Assembly: GCA_030847615.1 (NCBI GenBank)
Contig: JAUMIR010000001.1
Location: 70,445,501 to 70,509,500 of the forward strand
DNA length: 64,000 bases
Direction: 5' to 3'
From: Gambelia wislizenii
Taxonomy: Eukaryota > Chordata > Lepidosauria > Squamata > Crotaphytidae
The translations under genes were made by a program, and so were the position numbers. Shown piece by piece: positions 18,985 to 30,300 of the stretch (position 1 is the stretch's first letter; each line of letters starts with the position of its first letter). Below the pieces are notes generated by a model. That model ran no database searches and was not told the origin of the DNA. It saw only the letters and a list, made by a program, of their open reading frames with translations.

Positions 18985-21305
18985 GTAAGTACCTTTCTCC
19001 TCCCTTTAGTAGATCTCAGGGAATAGGGACTCTTGTGATGGTGGTTTATTTAAATCCCATGCATTTTTGCCGAAAAGTGAGTCCTCCTGTGTTAAACTGA
19101 GTGTACTCCTAGAGGGTATACACTGGATTGCAGCCTCAGTGCTGGGTTCCTAAAATCTTTTTTAGCAAAGCTCAGTTAGCATCTTCTGTTCACTTATGCA
19201 CACATATGTCTGTGTCTGTGGTACATACACCTAGATTGCTTTAAAGGGCTAGGTGGGACTTTAATCCAAAATGGTGATTGTTAACAGCATTCTAGATTAA
19301 TCTGTCCAGAATAGCAGCAGCAGCAGCAGTAGTAGTAATATATTTATTTATTTCCTGTCTCTTCCTGTGGATTGAAGCAGGGAGGTAAACAAGTAAAACC
19401 AGCATCAATTAGTATTCTATGGCAGGAACGAGAAACTAGTGCCTCTCCATATATTGGGTTACAGTTTCCGTCACCACTAACCATTAATGTCTTGCTGGCT
19501 GGGCTCATGGGAGCTGGAGTCCAAAATCATCTAGAGGGCCACAGGTTCCCCACTCTTGCTGTGAAGCAGAGAATGCTTCCCGAAGGAAGAGTGCACTTTC
19601 TACATATCCAGCGTCATTTGTTACGCAGAGTAAAGAATAGGCATTGTGCTAAAATATTCTAAACATTATGTTCTATTTGTAGGATCAGGATAAGTTCGCT
19701 TAAATTGGTCATTGTTGACTTTTGGTAGCTGGTGGTGCTACCAGTTGTGCAGTGGGATGTTGGTGGTTAAGTCATTATGACTGAAGTATGTTACAAATTT
19801 AATTTACCTTCCCTGAACACTTTGGATGAGCTTTAAATCCAGCAATCTGTATGGTATATGTAGTTATGAATCTAAAATAAGAATGTTAAGTGTTTCCCTG
19901 CTCCTTGGATCCTGTCCCAGTCCTTGTCCCTATTGATTCTCAAATTGGAACACATATTTCAATACCACTATTGCTTGCCATAAGTCTACATGTGACTTGA
20001 AGGCACAAACATACGCACACTGCTAGTAATTGCTGTAATGCATTCCTTATCAAAGAAAAATAAATACACAACTTTCCAATACTTGTTGTTCCAGGAGGGA
20101 AGTGTGAGATGGTTGCACCTCTTAATTTTCTGGAGTGGTAGCTTTCTTAGCCTATTGCAGTAAAAACAGAATCCTGAGACGTCTTAAAGAATAACAAATA
20201 CGTTGTAGTTAAAATAGAAATTTACATGAGTCAGAGCCTAAGTGAGCCTATTTCAGAGTCCGTTGCAAGCATCTGATGAATTGGGTTGCAACTCCTAAAA
20301 TCATATGTCACAATACTGTATGTGTTCCAGACAAAACATTTAGTGTGCAACCACTCTACTTCATTAATTGAATTTTACTGCAACACTATATATACTTACC
20401 TGGAAGTAAATCAGCTGAGCTCAATGGGCCTTGCTTCTGAGTAGATATGTCTGTGATTGCTCCACTAGTTCATTGCTACTCATTGGAAAGGGAATTTATA
20501 ATTCTTAACCTTTTTATTCACACAGCCTCCATGGAAGTCCTCTGACAGATGCAGGTCTGGCTCTCCTCAACCCAGCACTCTCCATCCATCCCTCACTAGT
20601 GGCCTTGGACTTGGGGGACTGCATGCTGGGTGATGAAGGGATCAACTTGATCTGTGGACTTCTGCCTCCTGATGGAGCCAAGTCAGGTAACCAGTAGAGT
20701 TGCTGAGGACTTGTATGCATATCTCTGGAATTCAAATGGGCTTTGGACCTGTGCTTAGGTTACACTAGTTTTTCTGTTAGCAGAGTGGGAGAGTGTAGTG
20801 GTTCAGGCTGTTCTCCTTTTCAAGAAATGGTGTCATTGAGTTTTCAGTATAGTACAACTCTGGGGAACAGCCTAAATTTTATTTATATCCTACCTTTCTC
20901 CCAGCATGGGATAACTACCCTGAAGGCACTAGATCCTGTCAGATCTTGGAAGCTAAGTAGTCAGGCCTGGGGAGTACTCAGATGGGGAACCACCAATTAT
21001 TTCCACGTGCTGTAGACTATATTTAAGAAGAAGGCCATGGGAGACCACTTTTATTCCTTGCCTAAGAAATTCTAATGAAATTCATGGGATCACCATAAAT
21101 CAACAGGTAACTTGAAGGCACATACACACCACGTGCAAATAGACAACTGTAATGAAATTACTCTCTTGGCTGAGAAATTATTCAAGAGCTAAGAATAAGT
21201 GGAGAATGAATGTATTGAGAACAGGAGTAATGTTACTTTGCTATGTTGTAAACCAAAACTGACTATTCTTACAGAGTCTATGTGGGGATCTGGATTTGTA
21301 TGCAG

Positions 21306-21339
<34 letters not shown>

Positions 21340-24300
21340 CAACCTAAATTTTATACTGTAGCATAAAAGTCAGCATATGAAGCCAGTTCTTTATCTAAAA
21401 TACCTTTTTCTTGTAAATGTTACTCACTGCTGCTCTTCACAAGTAACATCAAATATTCTTTTGCTGAAAGTATAATCCTGGGTCAAGCCAAATTTTTCTA
21501 AAGAGATACAGTAGAACCAAAGATTGGTAGGCTTGATAATACACACCCTGGCTTTGACTGAATTTAAAGTCCTCTCATTCTGCTCTCATTTTCATTATTG
21601 CCTTCACCCCATGTTTCAGTATCTGAAAAAGGAAGCCCCTCTGTGCATGGAACCACTCTGATGTTTACAAGTAAGATGACTCATTACAAATAAATATTGT
21701 AAGTCTATACTTCCCTTTCCCCACTTTTTTTCCATCTCACCAACCTCTTTCTTTAAAGATATATTATTTTTTCTGCTCGTATTAACACTTACTCCTCTTT
21801 TACAACACGCTGATCCTTTGTTTGGAATAGTGTGAATGGGAAGGTCAGATGCCCAACATACTTCCTTCTTCCAACATACTCAACCTACCTTTGTGCCACT
21901 GGTGTGCTCCCTTTACAATGATTTAGTAGCTGGGAATGATATGGGGCAGCCAGCTGGTATCCCTTTGTTTCTGCTGGCAGATGCACAAATGAAATGCAGT
22001 CTGTCTGGACCTCTGGGGAACAATGGGGGGGGGTCCAGAAGGATGCCAGCAACAGAAAGGGAGGCTGTGCGCCTGTGGGAATATTGCACAAAGGAGGTGC
22101 TGGGTGCCTTCTTCCGCAACACCATGTCACTAACAGCATTCCAGCCTTAGTATGATATGTTCTTATTTCTGGTTATCTTGGGTCCAGCTTACGCAACACG
22201 TCTAACTATATGATTAGTCTCAGTTGGCCAGTACATGTTGTTAATTGTGGACAAAGTTGTCATCAAAGTCATGAACAACTTTGACAGTCAATAGGATAGT
22301 CAGCAGCATTTTTCCTGGTTAAAAGAAGCTAGAGTAAGTGAGTTCTCAACCACAGGATAATAATTAATATGTCATATTCTAAGTATTCACAAGATGGTTT
22401 GGCCCAGATTTAATTTTTCCTTTTAGACTTCAGAGTGCCAAAAAAAAAAGCAGGGATGGGAATTGTGTGGCCCTCCAGATGTTGTTGAACTGCACTTCCC
22501 AGGATTCCTTCCCATTGTCTATGCTGGCTAGTGCTGCTGGGAGTTGCAGTCAACCCAACAACAGCTGGAGGACAGCACAGCTTCCACCCCTGCTTTAATG
22601 GCATTTTTTCCCTTCTTTTTATCATCATGGTGGGTGCCATTTAATTTCCTGTGTCAGCCACCAGATTTGGGATATTTTTGTTCCTAAAGCAACACTATAT
22701 ATACTTATCTGGAAGTATTTTTGTTCCTAAAGCAACACTATATATACTTACCTGGAAGTGATATGTATGTAGAGAGAGCCCCCACCAAAAAACCCACACA
22801 CATAGAAATAGAGATACTTTTAAAAATCTATCTGTAATATCCCAGAATAAAACACATATTAAAATGATGGCCAGCATACTGTTCAACATTTATGAGATTG
22901 TAAGTTGGATTTATGATCTCATAACTTTTAGGATTCACATTTGTGTGTAGGTATTCATGTTAATGACAAAATGTGACCCCCAAAACCTACCTCTTAAGCC
23001 AGGCAATGCCCCAACTGAAGGCTTTTTGAGACACTGGGAAATGACTGCAGTACGCTGCTGGTCATGGGGTGAATTGAGAGAAGCAGCTACGGCAGAACCC
23101 CAAGGGGTCTCTCCAGTTGCCTGTCTCAACAGGCCCCATGATTGGGTGAGCGCTACATCAGAATTTCCTAGTACCCTGATCTGCAGCACCTTGGAAACCC
23201 TTCAGTTGGAGCACTGCCTGGCTTAAGAGGTAGGAGTTTGTTTTTCTGGGGGGCAGAGGTGGCATTGGCATAAGTAACTATGATGATAGAGCTAGAGCTC
23301 TATTGTTGTAATGACATCTTACAATGCAGGATCTTGGTCCTTATTTTAAACACCATTAAAAAAAAAAGTTTATCCTTCTCATAGAATCACAGAATTGTAG
23401 AGCTGGAAGAGACCACAAGGGCCATCCAGTCCAACCTCCTGCCACGCAGGAAATCACGATCAAAGCATCCCTGACAGATGGCCATCCAGCCTCTCTTTAA
23501 AGACCTCCAAGGAAGGAGACCCCACCATGCTCCGAGGGAGTGTGTTCCACTGCCGAACAGCTCTTGCTGTCAGAAAGTTCCTCCTAATGTTGAGGTGGAA
23601 TCTCTGTTCCTGGAGCTTGCACCCATTGTTCCGTGTTCTAGTCTCTGGAGCAGCAGAAAACAAGCTTGTTCCATCCTCAATGTGACACCCCTTCAAATAC
23701 TTAAACAGGGCTATCATATCGCCCCTTGACCGTCTTTTTTCCAGGCTAAACATACTCAGCTCCCTAAGTCTCTCCTCATAAGGCATGGTTTCCAGACCTT
23801 TCACCATTTTAGTCACCCTCCTCTGGACACGCTCCAATTTGTCAATATCCTTTTTGAATTGTGGTGCCCAGAACTGGACACAGTATTCTAGGTGAGGCCT
23901 GACCAAGGCAGAATAGAGTGGCACTATTACTTCCCTTGATCTAGACACTATACTTCTATTGATGCAGCCCAAAATCACATTGGCCTTTTTAGCTGCCACA
24001 TCACACTGTTGACTCATGTTCAACCTGTGGTCTACTAGGACTCCTAGATCCCTTTTGCACATAGTCTCGTTCAGCCAGATCCCCCTCATCCTATATCTAT
24101 GCTTTTCATTTTTCCACCCTAAGTGCAGTAACCTTACATTTCTCCATATTGAATTTCATTTTGTTAGCTTTGGCCCAGCTTTCTAGTCTATTCAGGCCAT
24201 TTTGAATTTTGATCCTGTCCTCTAGGGTATTAGCTACTCCTCCTAATTTGGTGTCATCTGCAAATTTGATAAGTATGCCCCTAATTCCCTCATCCAAGTC

Positions 24301-27300
24301 ATTGATAAAGATGTTGAAGAGCACTGGGCCCAGGACAGAACCTGTGGCACCCCACTGGTCACATCTTTCCAAGAGGAAGAGGAGCCACTGCTGAGCACCC
24401 TTTGGGTTCAGCCGGTCAACCAATTACAAATCCATTTAACAGTTAACTCGTCTAGCCTACATTTTACAAGCTTGTTTCCAAGAATGTCATGGGGAACCTT
24501 GTCAAAGGCCTTACTGAAATCAAGGTATGCGATATCCACAGCATTCCCTTCATCTACCAAGCTGGTGATTTTATCAAAAAAAGAGATCAGATTAGTCTGG
24601 CATGACTCGTTTCTCTGAAACCCATGTTGACTTTTTGTGATTATGGCATTGCCTTCTAAATGTTCACAGACTCTCTGTTTAATGATGTTCTAACTACACT
24701 GGACTTGAACTTGAGCTTAAAATGGAGACTATGATCTCTAAACCATATTTTTTTCAGGTGGAACAAAAGGCAGTATGCATTCTGTATTAATTGATTAACT
24801 CAGAACACAATAAATCTTGTGAGTATTGTCTTACTTGGCTTCTTGCTTATGACCTAGGTTTGAAGGAGCTGACCCTGAGTGCTAACCCTGGCATCACAGC
24901 CAAAGGATGGGGGCGCCTGGCTATTGCAGTGGCTCACAGTTCCCAGGTGCGAGTGTTGAACTTGGACTACAACCCCCTTGGTGAGAGAAACACAGGCATA
25001 TGGGTGTCCCTTCCCTGCTTTTATTTGAGTTATGGGGGTTTTGTGGGGTTGATAACAGTTAACAGTGCACAAATAAAACAAATATCTAGAGGCCTATTTA
25101 CACTAGACAAATACAGCACTGTTATTCTACTTTAATTGCCTTAGTTTGATCCTATGGAATTATGGGAGTTGCAATTTAGAATTTAGAAGGGGCTTTTAGA
25201 ATTCTCCACCAGAGGACTCTAGAGCATCACCAAACTACAAATCCCAGGATTGCGTAGGATGGAACCATTGCAGTTAAGAAAAATATTAACACTGTAATTG
25301 TCCAGTGTGAATGGCTTGCTACTAGATTCCCCTCAGCCAGTCTAAACAAGAGAGGCACCGTTTCTTCATGGTTAAGGAAGGTGCCTCTGTTATACCAAGG
25401 CAGCCCATTGGCCCATCTAGATCAGTATTGTCTACATTGACTGGCAAAAACTGTCCAAGATGTCAGGGTTCTCCCCTGCCTGACTACATTCTCTACCACA
25501 GGGGAACATCCCTTCTGCTACCTGCTAACGTTGATATTTATGTGTGACCAAAACCACTTCAGCTGCAGTGAGGTCCCCATATTTGTGCTTTTTAAACAAA
25601 GCCCTAAGGCAGGGAGGGAAATCTTTGACCCTCTAAATGTTTTGGACTGCAGTTCTCACAATCCCTTACCCCGGCAGGACCAACTGGGGCTTTTGAGAGT
25701 TGAAGTCCAGGACATTTGGTGAACCAAAGAGTTCCACACCCCTGCCCTAAGAAAGAGTCCTGGACATTTTAAATATAGAAATAAATAGTTTTCAACCCTG
25801 GTCTGACAGAATGACTTCCTCTCATATTCTACGGGTAAAGAGACGTGCTCCCAGCCTGCTCTTTGGGCTGTGAAGAATATCCTACAGTTCAGTCCTAGGC
25901 TTATGAGCTCCTCATTCCGTTTTTAACACGGCAACATGTTTGTTCTCAATATTACCTTTTCAGCCCTGTGCATCTTCTTGTAGCCCCCCCGCCTGCCCCT
26001 GTCGCTGGATTTGGCAGTCATAACATGTCCCTGCCCCCAGCTGCTTCTTCAAAAAATAGCAAGGAGAAGTGGAGCCCCAGCAGTGGTTGCCATGGAAACT
26101 TACTCTCTCTACAGCTGCGCTGTTTGAGCAGAACTGGCAGCTGGTGAGACAGAGACTAGACCAGGCAAGCTCTTGTCTTTCCATCCTGCCTCGGGGAAAT
26201 GAACAAGAGCCACTCCTCAGCACACACTACCTGATCCTGCCCTCTCAAACTGGGCGAGGCATTTTTTTCCTTATTCCTTGCTTTTGCCAAGGCTTAATTT
26301 GTCAAATGCAAGGGGCCCAGGCTTAACTTGGCAGAAGCCATGCCTTTACACCAAGAAGCACACTCTCATGATATTACCCAGGGCTGAGGGAGCAGCATTT
26401 CAGCCATGTCCAGATCTCAGCCAGCTTGCAAGGGAAAGAAGAGCAGTAACCATGAACACTGAGTTATCACTTTCCCCCTAGTGTCTTGTGCTTGAACAGG
26501 CAGGAATTCAACAGGTGCAACAATTTAGCAAAGAGGTAGGGGAAGTGGCACCTGTTGAATCTGTCCCTGGCACTCAGTGGTTAGAGAGAGAGAGGTGTCA
26601 GTCTGGGGTGAGGTGGGGGGAAGAGATGGCACTGGTGCTGCTGTACCGCCCTTTGAACGCTACTGCTGTGGGCACACAGATCATGGCCTGCATGAGGTCT
26701 ACTGACATCTTCTGGATTTCTGCTCCTTAGGTGATCAGATAGCAGGAATGCTGGCAGTTTCTGTGGCATCCAGCCGGACCCTAGAGGTTTTGGACTTGGA
26801 AGGAACAGGACTTACCAACCAATCAGCCTTGGTAAGCACAGCATGGGCCCTGGTCACCTTCATTTCCTTTTCCAGGTTGTAAAAGTTAGTATAATGGCTT
26901 ATACATCATCTATCTCAAATGTACTCTTTCCCCCTTACATAAAGAACCTGAGGAGCTATGGATGATATATAGTTAGGTCAAGAAATAATTGGACACTGAC
27001 ACAGGTTTTGTTATTTCAGCTGTTTTCCAAAATACATGCAAGTTACAGTTAAATAATGAAGATGGGCTTAAAGTGCAGTCTCTCAGCTTTCATTTGAGGA
27101 CATTCACATCTAAATTGGAGGAAGGGTTTAGGAATTACAGCTGTTTAATTACAGCTGTTTTTCAAGGGACCAAAAGTAATTGGCCAATTGACTCAAAACC
27201 TGTTTCATAGAGAGGTGTGGGCTATTCCTTTGTTATTACTTCATCAATTAAGCAGGTAGCGGTCTGGAGTTGATTCCAGGTTTGGCATTCACATTTGAAA

Positions 27301-30300
27301 GCTGTTGCTGTGAACCCACAACATGCAGTCAAAGGAGCTCTCAATGCAAGTGAAACAGGCCATCCTTAGGTTGCCCCACAAACAATCCATCAGATAGATA
27401 GCAGGAACATTAGGAGTGGCCAAATCAACAGTTTCGTACATTTTGAGAAAAACAGTATGCTCTGGTGAGCTCTGCAACACAACAAAGCCTGACGTCCATG
27501 GAAGACAACAGTGGTGGGTGATTGTAGCATCCTTTCCATGGCAAAGAAAAAAACCCTTCACAACATCCAGTCAAACTAATACAGAGGGTTCACCACAAGG
27601 CTGCTTCTGTCTTCTGTCACATCATCAATAAACAATAATGACCCCGTGCCATTGGAAGGCATGCATGCCCATGCCATCACACTGCCTCCACCGTGTTTTA
27701 CAGATGATGTGGTATGCTTCAGATCATGAGCCCTTCCAAGCCTTCTCCATACCTTTTTCTTCCCATCATTCTGGTACAGGTTGATCTTAGTTTCACCTGT
27801 CCAAAGAATGTTGTTCCAGAACTGGCCTGACTTTTTAAGATATTATTTGTCAAAGTCTAATTTGGCCTTTCTATTCTTGAGGCTTATGAATGGTTTGCAC
27901 CTTGTGGTGAACCCTCTGTATTTGCTCTCAGGAAGTCTTCTCTTTATGGTAGACTTGGATAATGATATGCCGACCTCCTGGAGAATGTTCTTCACTTGGC
28001 TTGATGTTGTGAAGGGTATTTTTCTTACCCGAAATGAACAATGAAGGAATAGCCCACACCGCTCCATGAAACAGCTTTTGAGTCAATTGCCCAATTACTT
28101 TTGGTCCCTTGAAAAAGAGGAGCTACATATTAAAGAACTATAATTCCTAAACCCTTCCCCCAGTTTGGATGAGAGTACTCTCAAATTAAAGCTGAGAGAT
28201 TGCACTTTAAGCCTATACAGTATTCATTACTTAACTGCAACTTGAATTTATTTTGGTAAACAGCCGAAATAACAAAACTTGCATCAGTGTCCAATAAAAG
28301 GTCTTTGTTTGTTGGAGTCCAGGAGGAGTCTTCATCCCTTCACACCCACACACCCTTTTAGATTTTGGTTTCCAGATTCCAGTTCTCAATACTGTACTTG
28401 TGAGCAAGAGAAAATTCAGCCTGTCCAGGTCCAGTGTACCTCCACCAGTATAAGAACCAAGATTCAACTTCCGGTCCAATCAGCTTCTGTAGGTGGAAGG
28501 TGGCAGTGTCATCTTGTCCTGGTTTTGACTCTCAACACGATTTGAGGTTCTTTTTGTACACATGCACATGCCCAGATATGGGATATGGCTGTTTCAAATC
28601 TTTCCCATTTTTTAAAAAAAGAATAGATAAACTGTTATTTATACTGTGGATATCTTTTGCACTTAAGATGCCTCATGTTGTACACAACACATCTAAGAAG
28701 AGGTTTGACTTTACAGAAACTGCATGTTCCACTTTAGGTTGGTATAAGGAAGTGGGCAATTTTGGTCAGTCAAGGGCTCAATATTCAGCCCTTATAGGGC
28801 TCTGTTGGCCATATAGACTAGTGAAAATGCCAAGAACCAGAAAAAAGCCAGCACAAATAAAAGAGTTTTTGTTTTTGTTTGTTCACATCCCACCTTTTCC
28901 CCAGAATTGGAACTCAAGGCGGAATACAGAAGTTAAAACAGATACAAATAAAAACATGTGGAGGTAAAAAGCATAAAAGCTTATTGTTAAAATATAAGCT
29001 GTAGCATTAAAACCACTCAAAACATATCCATTAAAAATGATAAAATCAGTGGAGTAGCATGCTGCTAAAAGTCTTTATAGTCAGTTCCTGAAAGCCTGTT
29101 TTCACCTGCTGACAGGAAAGCAAGCAGGAAGCCAATCTAACCTATCTAGGAAGGTAATTCCAAAGACTAGGGGCAGCCACTGAGAAGGCCCTCTCCTCCC
29201 TCCCCCCTACATATACCTGTGAAGGTGGCAGGACCAAGAGAAAGGACTTCTTCAAAGATCTCAGAGTTCAAACAGGCTCATACAGGGAGAGCTGGAATAT
29301 GGGAAAATAACTAGAAGTTGACTTCTGGTTTTGATGTGCAGCTTTTAAATATTAAACAGTACAGGGTGCCTTAGCAATCTAATTAAAAAGTGAATCACCA
29401 CTCCTGGAGGCTTCTACAAGAGGCAACTCGCTCCCCCGACCCCAGAAATTGAGCCGCAGGGTCCATAAAAACAGCCTTGAGAGCTGCATGTAGTCCCAGG
29501 GTCACATTTCACCCACCACTGATGTTGTGTACTTGCACAAGTGAAGTGGAGGATGCTGTCCCTCACCAGAAGAGAATTAAGATTCAGCTCCCAGTTCAAT
29601 CAGTTTCTGGAGGTGGAGTTCAGATGGGGAGTGATAATGCCATCTCTTCCCTTTGCCTGAAACTACAAAGCATCTTGTGCCATCTGTGGTGTCCATAAAT
29701 GCCTGTTTTTGGCTTCCAACTAGACCTTCCATACCTTTACCTTCGTTTGCCTTCCAGAAATTTCACTTTGGTCTAGTTCTGATGTAACAGCTAGCAATCA
29801 TGTAGGGAAATGGGATATGTCAATAAAAGCTGTGGATGATAAACCTATATAGCTAGTAGACAGGAATAGAGACCTCTTTGCTGTAACATAGGCCTGTTAC
29901 AGTATAATAATAATAAGTGTTCCTATCACTGAAGATACATTTTTGTTGGGGCATTTTTAATTCTGATTTATATTTTAGTCTTTTGTTTGACCTTAGCATG
30001 GGATTACATTTCCTTTAGAACTACATAGTTCCAAAGGCAACTTAATAAAGAGCTTAGAAATTCAGCCCTGAACCATTGTATGTTGGACAAATCTGAGTCT
30101 CTAGCCTTCTTTTTCCTTGGCTGTCTGGCCTCTTAAGCTGAGCTGTCTGGTACAGCTGCTTCTGGCTCTCATCCTATTCAGATCCTGCTGGACATGGTGG
30201 AAAACTATCCAACAGCTTTGCGGACCTTGATCCTGGCAGAAAACAACATCAGTCCTGAGCTCCAGCAGCAGATCTCTGACCTTCTTTCTGAGGGCGAGGA

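Noticed and set aside
20908..21024. Functional 5S rRNA gene
   Set aside because: Many substitutions in the control boxes and a SINE tail attached directly; it is a 5S-derived retroposon.
28434..28967. 177-codon plus-strand open frame in LRRC73 intron 4
   Set aside because: No recognised content, and its end lies in an L2-like repeat; probably chance.
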